A stretch of DNA of 64,000 nucleotides from DATFLS01 sp964413425 (GTDB lineage: Bacteria; Fidelibacterota; JAANXI01), in contig CAYPST010000002.1 of the NCBI GenBank assembly GCA_964413425.1, forward strand, positions 1-64,000, written 5' to 3'. Below, piece after piece: positions 53,914 to 63,164 of the stretch. Position numbers and translations under genes: made by a program. Within the stretch, counting starts at the first letter, position 1. Every line of letters begins with the position of its first letter. The notes below the pieces were generated by a model. That model was not told where the DNA came from and ran no database searches. It was given only the letters and a program-made list of their open reading frames with translations.

Positions 53914-56900
53914 CTACCCGTTTTCTCCGGCCAGCCGGGCAATTTGCAGCAAATAATAGCGGAACAATGCCTGATCCTTCTCTCCCAGTGCCTGTTCCTC
54001 AATTTTTACGATCCGTTCCACATCCCGGAGCGCCCGGATCACATCGATGGGCACGTCGGACATGGTTTCCGGGATCTGCGTAAGATACTGAACCACTGCC
54101 GACAGGAACTGCCGCATGGAATCATCGCCCACCTCTCGCAGTGATTCTGCCACCTGTGTGCCCAGTCTCACCGCCCGGGCCGGATCCGTGGAAAAGGGCA
54201 GTTGATCCGTCCCGGTTCCGGCAGATAATGCATGAATAGCCATCGCCAGTTTGACAAAGCTCTCCACCTGCTGGCGGATTGGCTCTTCTATCAGGTTCCA
54301 GATTTTAGTACGCCATGCCCGGATTTGTTCCGGGAGCCGCATCAGCAGTTCGATTTCTCGGCGCCAGTCGCCATCAAGATTGTCTCCGGTTTCGGCGTAC
54401 AGGACTTCGGGAGTGGTGTTAAATACGTCCGGTTGCAGCAAGATGGCGATGTCGGGACGGAGGGCGGGTAACAGCCGGGGATTGATGGAATCGCCCGTGA
54501 AGAAATCGGTCGGGGTCAGTCCCTGACGGCGGAGCAATTCCCGTTGAAATAACGGAATGAAGTCGGGAATGGAGTCCGTGTCTTCCTGGAGACCGTAAAA
54601 TGCAGAGTTACCGGCCGGAAACATCTGTTCCATTCTATGCACATAATGCAAAGTCATATCATGATAAATGCGGAGGGTATGAAGGATATCATGTACCGGC
54701 AGGTGGGGGAGAATGCGCTCACTAATTACCGTGTTTCCACCTCCGACACTGCTGCGGGACTCGGCAAATTCCCGAAGCGCCCGGAAGAGGCCGGTGGTCA
54801 GCTGATTGACTCCCATAATCATAGTCTGTGACCGGCTGTGCCCGATGGCTCGCAGGAGACTGCCATGCCGTGACAGAGGAAGCGTCTGTGCAATGCGTTC
54901 CACTATTTGCTGTCCCCGCTTTTCACCGGCGCCGGAACTGGGACGCACCACCGGGCGGTCGCGCAACGGTGGGGTGGACCGGGCAATGAAATATGAAATG
55001 ACGTGGATTCCGACCACATCCTCTTCTCTGCCGTACAGAATTTGCCGGAAATTGCTGGTGACCAGATCAAGAAATTCATGGTACAATGTATCATGCTGTC
55101 CCAGAGTCAGCATTTCCAATTCCTGCAGTCCGCGTTCTTCAAACCGGAGCCGGGTTGCCAGTAACGGTTCTGCAGCCCGTGCCAGTTCCCGTTCATAGGA
55201 CTGCTGGGATTCCGCGACATGATGGAACAGCTTCGCCCGTTCTTCAGCGGAAAGCCGCCGCAAATGCTCGAAAATATTACTCTGAAAGGTCCGAAATTCT
55301 CCGCTGGCCCACACACCCCGGAGTGGACTGCGTGCGAATTCGGCGCTCTTACGGGACGCTGAATCCAGGTTCTGGGACAACCGCTGAGTGGCTAGTTTCG
55401 ATCCGGTGATGACGGCTTCTCCGGAGAATCGATCATAATACCCCCCCTGGCGCTGCATCGGTTCACCACTGCCGAACTTGATCCGGACATCCTCAACTAA
55501 TCCGCGTTTGGCAAGCCAGCGTATCGCCCTGTGTTTCGCTTCCCTGTAGTGTGCGGCACCGGTGGACTGGCTTACCTGTTGGCTCAAATCCGACCCGGCG
55601 ACAAACAGCTCGCAAATCATCTCACGGAATCTGTCCTTGGGCTGCTGATCCAGATGCCTGCTGTGTACCGCATATTCCCACACTTTCTCCAGATATTGTT
55701 CCAGATTATGCACGGTATCCACTCCTTCAAACAAGGGCACGATGGAGACCGCAGGCAATAGGAGCTCGCGATTCTTCCGCAGGAGTTCTTCCCGGCGGGA
55801 TCGTAATTTCCGGTCCAGAGCAATAAACGCTTCCGGCTCATCAGACATGCTCACCTGCAGCGCCATGACCATTCCCGGATTCCCGTATTTTCCGGCCAGC
55901 TCATTGATTTCCATGATATTATACACAGTCGTATCAATAGGAAACTGATCCTGGGCAAGGATCATCTTTTGATGAATGCGGGGCGTGAGGACAAACCGTT
56001 TCAATAAGCTTCGGTATAATCCGGCTTGCAGCACAATCTCCGGGTGATCCAGATTGCGAAGAATGGCATCCCGGTTTGCATAGAGCGTCTTTCGTAACCG
56101 TTTATTCAGTGAAAAATAGTAGGCCAGATTTTCCCGCCGCTGCCGGCGCAGTTTGACCATTTTCCGTTCCAAACGATCATTATGCTGCCAGAGCGCCCGC
56201 ATGGGATCCCGTGCAAGATGCAGCCGCATACCCAACCGGCGCAGTTTGCCGGGCCGGAAGTTGAAGGGCAGCACCTGCTGATATCGCTTCTCCAGCTGAT
56301 TGGTCAGGGAGGTGATTTTATTGAGCAAATCCCAGAATTTTTGTTTCTTTACATCAAGGCGCCGGATCTCCTCGAGCAAATCTCCATCCACCGATACTCC
56401 CCCGTCACGTTGAAGCAGCAGCTGGAGAATCTCTGCCAGATTGCTGACATTTCCGGTGAGCGCCGCAGCCACCAGCCGATGGCCCTGCCCGGAAGGCCGG
56501 GTGCTGCCATCCCAATCTCCCCAGAACGAGAGTAACCGTGGTGAATGCAATCCGGCACGTCGCAAGGTACACTCCTCGGTTTCTATCATCGCCCCTAAAT
56601 CGGTGCGTAATTCATCTGTCTCTTCTACCGATTGGATCGGCACATTGAGGCCAAAATATTCCTTCACCAGGGCCTGCGCCGCTTCTTCAACCAGCTGCCT
56701 GGATACGTCCCGATGGTGGAGCAGCGCCGCAATGATTTGATTTACCAGGACATCCACCTGCAGAGAATACATTTGCGTGGGATGAACAGTGCGATCAAAG
56801 AGCCGGTGCCTGAATTGCGAGTCGCGTGCCTCTAATGATTCTTTGTAGAATTCCTGCTGTAAGATTTGCTCCAGACGATCCCGTTTTCGATGGGTGGATT

Positions 56901-59556
56901 CGGATATAATAGAGTCCGCAAGGGACAGGCGTTCCCGAAACCGGGTGGTGAATGTCTCCAGGCGTTCCGGCAAATAGGATCGCATCAATTCCGATTTGGG
57001 TACTTCATCACCTTCCTTGAGAAATTGGCTCCGGCCTTTTTCAAAATGTTTTTCGCAAAGACCCTCAATCCGGTGAGTGATGTTTTCCCATTGATCGGGT
57101 GCATCCTCGAGATAGGCTGACAGAACCGATGAGGATGATTCCGATTGTATCGGCAACGCTTTCCGGGTATAATTCGCGGCTTCGTCAGCGATGATCCGAT
57201 TCAATTCGATTAAGACCCGGCGTGTTTTCCGGGCAAGCACCTTCGGACCGTCGGTCCCTCCCAGCGTCAGCCGGAACGTTTTTCTCCCAAGTTCATACCC
57301 CCGGGCCGTGCGCGCAAACGTGGTGAGCGGAACCAAACCGATCCCCCGGGCCGCAAGTCCGGATGCCAGCCAGTCGAGCGAAATCCCTGCCGGTAAGTCC
57401 TGAATAATCAACTGCGGATACATGGCCCCGGCCGGCCGGGTGATATTTATGTGATAGGGATTGCGTTCTTCCGGCAGGTCATGAAGGGCTCGTTCCAGGG
57501 CATCCATGCGGGCCAGGAACACCTGGTTGCGTGCCTGCCAGAATTCCCGAACCGCCTGCGAATGATTGCGATAAAAGAGATACGCAACGAATGTTGCCAT
57601 AGAATTTAATTGAATGGTGGTATTGGCCTTTTGAAAAGCGGCCAGTATTCCGGGATGGAGAATCTCAACCACAGCCATCCGGGCTCCGGCGAAACAATCT
57701 GTTTTGGAGAGCGATTGCACCGTAATGAGATATTGCGCCTGATCCCGGCGTAAATACCCGCCCCGGATAAGATCGTTGACAATCTGTCGCAGCGATTTCG
57801 GCCCGGTAAGATTTTCACTGGGTGAAACATTTTGATACGCCAGGTCATCGATGACAAACACTTCATGTCGCAGCAACCAGAGCAGCAATCTGGTCAGTTC
57901 TTTTTCGTCGAACACCTGTCCACTGGCATTATGCGGATTGTTTAACGCGACCGCGCCCCGGTGACCCCACGCCGGATCCACGGCCAGTTTTTGCCGAACG
58001 GCCTCAATAACCGCGTCAACGTCTAAGGAAAGATTCTCCCCCAGGGAGACAGGCGTGATTTCAGGAAAGCAGTGATGATAGGTCCAGCTGAGGTCCAGCA
58101 CGATAACCTCCCGAATACCGCAATGAAAACCCAGCAAGCTGAGGGCTGTTCGGGCCGAACCACTGACGACTTCACATTTGTCAGGCGCATACTCAGGATG
58201 ATGGTGCAAAAAAGCTGAAAGAAACGCCTGTGCCAGATCCTGCATCCAGGATGGAGAATGGAGATTTTCAAAAAAGGCTTGTATCAGTTCAGATCGGGAT
58301 AAACCTGTAAACGGATCCGGGGCGCCGGACTGGCTCCCCGCAACTTTCGTGGTGTGTTTATAAAGACGCGCACTAGTCTGTACCAAACGCTCGGTAAACG
58401 ACACACCGGGAGTGGACCGCTGTGTAAGTAAACGGCCGATGCGTTTGGCGATCTCCGATCCCGGCGAATATTGCGTCTCCTGCTGTTCCAACCGGAGATT
58501 CTGATCAAACTGATCACCATTCCCGGGAGAGAATTTCGAGGAGTCAATATCCGTCTCATCAGACTGAAATTTCTGCTCCAGCATGAACGCCAATAATTCC
58601 ACTTCAGCGGCAGAGGGAGACCCTTTCAGCTGAAAATGAATCGTCTCGAACACTTCGACATAATCTGCATTTCCGGCAACGGTAGTGACGGCACTTTCAG
58701 CCAGACGAGGGTCCATAGCGGCCGGCGAAACAAACCGCAGCACACGGTTGAGCAACCCGGCTTCTCGGGCCATTGACAGGTGGTTCGGAGCGTTATTTAC
58801 TTCGATGAAAAAAAGCGGTTTTTCACGACTCAGGCGGCGGAGACTCCGCCGGAGTTTCTCGCTGGGCACTTCCCCGAGCAGGAGAAAATGGGGCTGCTCC
58901 GGATTCCGGTTGATCCGGTCTTCGATCTCTGTTAGCGCATTCTTCTCTTCTGCTGCTAACGGAATAAAATGTACATCTTCATAATGGTGCAGGAGGTGGT
59001 CAGGAATAGTCTGGTGATACAGCAGGATGAAACCAGGCAGGTGAACAAGATGGCGGTTCAGTGCGAGAAAGAGTACCCGGAGACTTTCAGAGATACCACC
59101 ACTGGCGAACACTAATTCTCGACGCCCCGAATCCATACCCAGATCATATTCGAGCGGCTCCTGCTGAATCTCTTCGAACCATGTTTGCATCAGCCGGGCC
59201 AGAGCATTCGGTGATTTGCTCGAAAAGCCGCCCCGGGGCATATATTGCACACTATTCTCAATCGCCCGGCTGATCACTCTGAGGGCTGCATACTGGCGTT
59301 CTTCCCACATGGATTCACGGAGCCATTCATCCGTATTCGAAACTGGATCCCCGGCGGGCGGAGACGGCAGATCCAGTACCAGCTGCTTATACCGGGCGAT
59401 AAGGTGCGGATCCCACACCGGATGCCCGATATGAAAGTTCACCCGATCTTCCGGCGGCATGGCGGACGCAGCCGTTGCCTCGCTGATTTCGGAGACCTTG
59501 GCAGCTTTGAGTGGGCGCAGCTGAAAAAAGCGCAGGGTATCTCGAGAATTGGTCAT
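53914..59556 (-). CDS. Giant fusion: aminotransferase-like fold, class I aminotransferase, PEP-carboxylase-like domain
   Basis: An 1880-residue cytoplasmic protein in one unbroken frame. Residues about 40-330 look like a fold-type I PLP enzyme without the PLP lysine. About 430-800 is a complete class I aminotransferase: NNPHNASG (539-546), DDLAY (570-574), SLSK with PLP Lys618, and Arg762 in FRLTLGG. About 900-1880 follows bacterial PEP carboxylase in order and spacing: HPTQ (His925), WGDWDG (1012-1017), VSMSDEPEAFIALDRKL then IVPLFE (Glu1277), GSDLSQQ (Asp1323), FGSGEPMQRQGG (1361-1372) and ARSTPPLRDRP. PEP carboxylase makes oxaloacetate, which an aminotransferase turns into aspartate, so the fusion may channel PEP to Asp. 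Some catalytic residues differ from the family norm. Confidence 0.85.
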   Translation of the reverse strand: MTNSRDTLRFFQLRPLKAAKVSEISEATAASAMPPEDRVNFHIGHPVWDPHLIARYKQLVLDLPSPPAGDPVSNTDEWLRESMWEERQYAALRVISRAIENSVQYMPRGGFSSKSPNALARLMQTWFEEIQQEPLEYDLGMDSGRRELVFASGGISESLRVLFLALNRHLVHLPGFILLYHQTIPDHLLHHYEDVHFIPLAAEEKNALTEIEDRINRNPEQPHFLLLGEVPSEKLRRSLRRLSREKPLFFIEVNNAPNHLSMAREAGLLNRVLRFVSPAAMDPRLAESAVTTVAGNADYVEVFETIHFQLKGSPSAAEVELLAFMLEQKFQSDETDIDSSKFSPGNGDQFDQNLRLEQQETQYSPGSEIAKRIGRLLTQRSTPGVSFTERLVQTSARLYKHTTKVAGSQSGAPDPFTGLSRSELIQAFFENLHSPSWMQDLAQAFLSAFLHHHPEYAPDKCEVVSGSARTALSLLGFHCGIREVIVLDLSWTYHHCFPEITPVSLGENLSLDVDAVIEAVRQKLAVDPAWGHRGAVALNNPHNASGQVFDEKELTRLLLWLLRHEVFVIDDLAYQNVSPSENLTGPKSLRQIVNDLIRGGYLRRDQAQYLITVQSLSKTDCFAGARMAVVEILHPGILAAFQKANTTIQLNSMATFVAYLFYRNHSQAVREFWQARNQVFLARMDALERALHDLPEERNPYHINITRPAGAMYPQLIIQDLPAGISLDWLASGLAARGIGLVPLTTFARTARGYELGRKTFRLTLGGTDGPKVLARKTRRVLIELNRIIADEAANYTRKALPIQSESSSSVLSAYLEDAPDQWENITHRIEGLCEKHFEKGRSQFLKEGDEVPKSELMRSYLPERLETFTTRFRERLSLADSIISESTHRKRDRLEQILQQEFYKESLEARDSQFRHRLFDRTVHPTQMYSLQVDVLVNQIIAALLHHRDVSRQLVEEAAQALVKEYFGLNVPIQSVEETDELRTDLGAMIETEECTLRRAGLHSPRLLSFWGDWDGSTRPSGQGHRLVAAALTGNVSNLAEILQLLLQRDGGVSVDGDLLEEIRRLDVKKQKFWDLLNKITSLTNQLEKRYQQVLPFNFRPGKLRRLGMRLHLARDPMRALWQHNDRLERKMVKLRRQRRENLAYYFSLNKRLRKTLYANRDAILRNLDHPEIVLQAGLYRSLLKRFVLTPRIHQKMILAQDQFPIDTTVYNIMEINELAGKYGNPGMVMALQVSMSDEPEAFIALDRKLRSRREELLRKNRELLLPAVSIVPLFEGVDTVHNLEQYLEKVWEYAVHSRHLDQQPKDRFREMICELFVAGSDLSQQVSQSTGAAHYREAKHRAIRWLAKRGLVEDVRIKFGSGEPMQRQGGYYDRFSGEAVITGSKLATQRLSQNLDSASRKSAEFARSPLRGVWASGEFRTFQSNIFEHLRRLSAEERAKLFHHVAESQQSYERELARAAEPLLATRLRFEERGLQELEMLTLGQHDTLYHEFLDLVTSNFRQILYGREEDVVGIHVISYFIARSTPPLRDRPVVRPSSGAGEKRGQQIVERIAQTLPLSRHGSLLRAIGHSRSQTMIMGVNQLTTGLFRALREFAESRSSVGGGNTVISERILPHLPVHDILHTLRIYHDMTLHYVHRMEQMFPAGNSAFYGLQEDTDSIPDFIPLFQRELLRRQGLTPTDFFTGDSINPRLLPALRPDIAILLQPDVFNTTPEVLYAETGDNLDGDWRREIELLMRLPEQIRAWRTKIWNLIEEPIRQQVESFVKLAMAIHALSAGTGTDQLPFSTDPARAVRLGTQVAESLREVGDDSMRQFLSAVVQYLTQIPETMSDVPIDVIRALRDVERIVKIEEQALGEKDQALFRYYLLQIARLAGENG

Positions 59557-59691
59557 AACTTCAAGTAGGATGATTCTGCTTTTCGGGTGAATCCACTATC
59601 GTCGTGGCTACTCCGTAACATTTGAGAAATCCTGATTCACATCGATGACAATGGTCCGAATGAATGAGTATATTGCGAGTGTGAAGGATTC

Positions 59692-60672
59692 TTATGAGTT
59701 CTGCTTGTTTTCCGCCTGGATATTATCCGCCGCTTTGCTGACGTTCCGGAGTAGTTTCTGCAACATCTGAAGGATCGGGGAATTCTCATTCAAATCGCTG
59801 CCGGATAAGGACACTACCGTCCGGGCGTTCTTTAAACTCTGGCTGGCTTCAGCGAGCCGGGCTACCTGCGGATTCAGCACCAGTAACTCCGGATTCTTCC
59901 GCAGCATGTCTATTTCTTCGCGATCCACATCCAGCTGCATTCGACGACGCTCCAGTTCCTCGGACGTCCGCTGCCTGGCCAGAGCCGCTTCCCGTTCCTC
60001 CTCCGTCTCCTGCAATTCCAGGCGCTTCACCTCCAGATTGTGCTCGGAAATCGCAATCTCTTCGTCCGCTTCCACCCGGGCACGGGATGCAGACACGCGA
60101 GCCCGCTGGTTGATCTGTTCGGTCTGCTCCAGAATTCGGGCCGATTCCCGCTTCCGCATGGCATTGGCAATCTCCTCATCCATCGGCTCAATCGATTGGA
60201 CATTAATCGAGATAATTTCCAGACCGAGCTGCTCCACCTCCGACCCAATCTGATCCTGAAGATAGGTCGAGATCTGCTCGGTGGTGAGTTCTTCCATTTC
60301 ATATTTTTCAGCATACCGTCTGACCAGCGATTGCACCATCAGCTTCAATTCATCAAGCGCTTTGTCCACGGCGTCCTCCTGCCATCCTCCCGCCCGGATC
60401 AGCCGCTGTAAATGGGTGGGAGACGCAGCAACCGAAACATCCATCCGGACCATCGCCCCGAGCTTTCCCTGGGCTTCCACAGTAATTTCCAGGATCGACG
60501 AATGCACGTGCGCAGGGATGGAAAGACTGAAGTGACGCGGGTAAAACCGGGCCTTCCGAGATTTCACCATACCACGTGATTCATATAAAATGATTCGATC
60601 TGGATGGCGAATTCTATACTCAAATAGAATCACAGCTGCCAGCACAACAAGAATGGCGATTATCCACCACAT
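59692..60672 (-). CDS. SPFH/Band 7 membrane protein
   Basis: A 326-residue membrane-anchored protein with one N-terminal helix (1-18), a Band 7/SPFH domain (about 25-180) and a long coiled coil (about 190-265) rich in Glu, Arg and Gln (EEREAALARQR). Such flotillin/HflK-like proteins assemble into membrane rings. GGAGGAG lies five bases before the ATG. The giant fusion gene starts 135 bases further along on the same strand, so the two could share a transcript. No protease partner is seen. Confidence 0.9.
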   Translation of the reverse strand: MWWIIAILVVLAAVILFEYRIRHPDRIILYESRGMVKSRKARFYPRHFSLSIPAHVHSSILEITVEAQGKLGAMVRMDVSVAASPTHLQRLIRAGGWQEDAVDKALDELKLMVQSLVRRYAEKYEMEELTTEQISTYLQDQIGSEVEQLGLEIISINVQSIEPMDEEIANAMRKRESARILEQTEQINQRARVSASRARVEADEEIAISEHNLEVKRLELQETEEEREAALARQRTSEELERRRMQLDVDREEIDMLRKNPELLVLNPQVARLAEASQSLKNARTVVSLSGSDLNENSPILQMLQKLLRNVSKAADNIQAENKQNS

Positions 60673-60796
60673 GGAATCTCCTCCGGATTACCTCAAGATT
60701 ACCTTACAATAGTCAAATGCATCTTTCAAATATAATATAATTATACCCGTGATTGTTGAATTAATTTCATGCCTATTAACTTTGGTGAGGCGGCTG

Positions 60797-60860
60797 TTCC
60801 GGGCAGGGAGCAGGGGCGGTCATGCCTCTCCTTGCGTGCCATAGGCATCCCTGCCCGGAA
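60797..60860. repeat. 13-bp inverted repeat with inner stem
   Basis: Outer arms TTCCGGGCAGGGA (60797-60809) and TCCCTGCCCGGAA (60848-60860) are perfect. Inside, ATGCCT/AGGCAT (60822-60827, 60843-60848) can pair. CCTCTCCTT (60825-60833) can instead pair with AAGGAGAGG (60860-60868), so two folds exclude each other. Confidence 0.6.
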
Positions 60861-61221
60861 AGGAGAGGGACCGAGGGATGAGGTTGTTGTCTCCCGGCAC
60901 CAACTCCTCTCTCAGTTCCCCATCCCGCAGGACTGTTCTGCCGGGTGCCTTACCCACAGACTGAGTAAACTTAATAGTCATAATTAATTTTTCCGGGCAT
61001 CTGTCAACCAGTCTCAGATTTTCTTTTCTTTAAATCGTTTACACACCAGCCAGTACATTTACTTACAATTCATAAGCAAATTACAGACTAGGATTGTAGT
61101 AAAACTATCTGACCGAGACAAGGAATTTTGTTGTCCATTTCAACTCATCCGTCGCGGGCTCGCCTGCCGATTTATATAAACCGCCAGTTTGCAGCAGCAC
61201 CTGCGCGATTCCTGATCTGGC

Positions 61222-61253
61222 AAAAAAGCCCCCCGGGTTTAACGAGGGGCTTT
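61222..61253 (-). terminator. Terminator of the porin-amt-glnB operon
   Basis: On the minus strand AAAGCCCC, a 13-base loop and GGGGCTTT form an 8-bp stem that runs into six T residues, about 85 bases after the glnB stop. Confidence 0.85.
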
Positions 61254-61337
61254 GCAGGGAGCAAGACCAGAAGAATATATCCTGGCCCGATTTGTTATTC
61301 GAGGCACCGTATAGTAAAACATACCATTTCTTCTACG

Positions 61338-61679
61338 CTATTCGATTGCCGCCTCTCCGGATTCTCCGGTTCGGATCCGAACAGCATCCAGCATCTCCGA
61401 TATGAATATCTTGCCATCTCCAACGCTGCCTGTAGAGGCGGTTTCAACGATCGTTTCCACGATGTTCTGATATTTCTCATCCGTGGTGACTATTTCAATT
61501 TTCACCTTCGGCAGAAAATCGATCTGATATTCACTGCCGCGATAGATCTCGGTTTGTCCTTTTTGCCGTCCGAATCCCTTGACTTCAGTGATAGTCATTC
61601 CATGGATGCCAATGGCTTCCAGTGCTTCCTGCACTTCATCCAATTTAAATGGCTTGATGATCGCGTCTATTTTCTTCAT
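61338..61679 (-). CDS. glnB: Nitrogen regulatory protein PII
   Basis: A 113-residue trimeric signal protein that senses 2-oxoglutarate and ATP/ADP. The T-loop TEIYRGSEYQIDFLPK carries Tyr51, the uridylylation site of proteobacterial PII; TGSVGDGKIFI is the second signature. It is 72 bases downstream of amt and likely blocks that channel when nitrogen is plentiful (GlnK-type role). GlnB and GlnK cannot be told apart by sequence alone, so context favours GlnK function. Confidence 0.95.
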   Translation of the reverse strand: MKKIDAIIKPFKLDEVQEALEAIGIHGMTITEVKGFGRQKGQTEIYRGSEYQIDFLPKVKIEIVTTDEKYQNIVETIVETASTGSVGDGKIFISEMLDAVRIRTGESGEAAIE

Positions 61680-61751
61680 GCATTTCTCTCCTGAGTTCTA
61701 TTGTCACCAGTTCATTCGGTTCATGATGATTCTTATGCCAGCTCCAAATGT

Positions 61752-63071
61752 TTATTCCTGGATCAACTGGAAATCCGGATACGCTTCAATGCCATGCTCA
61801 CCCACATCCAGTCCATCCAGTTCCTCTTCAGGCGACACCCGCAGACCAACGGTAGCCTTAATACCCTGAAAAAGCAAGAAAGCAGTACCGAACACCCAGA
61901 TGAACGCAACAACAATTCCCAGGAGCTGCACACCGATGATCTTGAAGGATGTCCCGCCGATATTAAACAATCCTGCTGCCAGTGTGCCCCAGGCACCACA
62001 CACCCCGTGAACCGAGATCGCACCGACCGGGTCATCGATGTTGAGTACATGATCAATAAACACAATAGAAAGGACAACAAGAACACCGGCAATTAACCCA
62101 ATCACTATAGTACTGAACGGAGCCACGTTGGCACAGCCCGCAGTAATACCCACCAGCCCTGCCAGTGCTCCGTTCAGCGAGAGGGTGGGATCGGGTTTTT
62201 TAAACCGAATCCAGGCGGTGATCATGGCCCCGACACCTCCTGCCGCAGCTGCCAGGGTGGTATTCGCAGCGATGAGCGCAATATCGGTGGACGCCGCCGT
62301 GGTGCTCCCGGCATTAAAACCATACCAGCCAAACCAGAGGATAAACACTCCGAGCGCTCCCAACCCGATATTATGCCCGGGAATGGGACGCACTCTTCCT
62401 TTCACATATTTCCCCAGTCTGGGCCCGATGACAATCGCACCTGCCAGCGCTGCCCATCCCCCCACGGAATGAACCACTGTAGAACCGGCAAAATCAATAA
62501 ATCCCAGGGATTCGAGCCAGCCACCACCATTGAATAATCCACCCCAGGCCCAGGAACCAAATATCGGGTAGATAATTCCCGAAATACCCGCAGAGTATAT
62601 GAGATACCCGAGGAATTTGGTCCGTTCTGCCATGGCGCCGGAGACTATAGTGGCGGCTGTTGCGGCAAAGACCACCTGGAACATCCAGAATGCCAGAGTC
62701 CAGGAGTCCTGTGTACCGGCATAGTCACTCAGGAAGAAGCCGGTCCTGCCGAACAACCCGGCCGTAGATACGCCGAACATCAGCCCGAACCCGATTGCCC
62801 AGTACATGAGGACCCCGACAGACATATCCATTAAGTTTTTCATAATGATGTTGACGGTGTTCTTCGCCCGGGTAAATCCCGCTTCAACCATGGCAAAACC
62901 CGCCTGCATAAAAAACACCAGAAAAGCAGCAACCATGGTCCAGACATAATCTGTGTGCACCTGCACCTCCGCTGCCGAGGCTGCCTCCTGCGCTGAGAGC
63001 GGAATGGCGGCAATGAAAGTACATACACATACAAACAACACACCCGAAATTGTTTTCAGTGGGTTTTTCAA
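61752..63071 (-). CDS. amt: Ammonium transporter (Amt family)
   Basis: A trimeric inner-membrane ammonium channel of 439 residues with a cleavable signal peptide (ending SAQ, about 28) and eleven helices. The pore histidines lie in VVHSVGGWAALAG and VHGVCGAWGT, and FMQAGFAMVEAGFTRAKN is the N-terminal family block. The C-terminal tail (EEELDGLDVGEHGIEAYP) is the GlnK-contact region. It is the middle gene of a porin-amt-glnB operon, a common FCB arrangement for ammonium uptake under nitrogen limitation. Confidence 0.96.
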   Translation of the reverse strand: MKNPLKTISGVLFVCVCTFIAAIPLSAQEAASAAEVQVHTDYVWTMVAAFLVFFMQAGFAMVEAGFTRAKNTVNIIMKNLMDMSVGVLMYWAIGFGLMFGVSTAGLFGRTGFFLSDYAGTQDSWTLAFWMFQVVFAATAATIVSGAMAERTKFLGYLIYSAGISGIIYPIFGSWAWGGLFNGGGWLESLGFIDFAGSTVVHSVGGWAALAGAIVIGPRLGKYVKGRVRPIPGHNIGLGALGVFILWFGWYGFNAGSTTAASTDIALIAANTTLAAAAGGVGAMITAWIRFKKPDPTLSLNGALAGLVGITAGCANVAPFSTIVIGLIAGVLVVLSIVFIDHVLNIDDPVGAISVHGVCGAWGTLAAGLFNIGGTSFKIIGVQLLGIVVAFIWVFGTAFLLFQGIKATVGLRVSPEEELDGLDVGEHGIEAYPDFQLIQE

Positions 63072-63164
63072 TTTAAACCTCCTCTGACTGTTTATTTGCT
63101 TTCGAGAAATAGTCGCTATGCTCTTTCCAGAGGAACCTTCCTCCTCTGTCCAGGTAAGACCGTG

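Larger units (their letters stand above)
60673..61337. other. Intergenic region with a 13-bp inverted repeat and the glnB terminator
   Basis: About 665 bases between glnB and the SPFH gene, both on the minus strand. It holds a 13-bp inverted repeat (60797-60809 with 60848-60860), a competing CCTCTCCTT/AAGGAGAGG pairing, and the terminator of the ammonium operon at 61222-61253. Near 60730 the minus strand reads TATAAT, a possible -10 for the SPFH gene. Confidence 0.5.
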
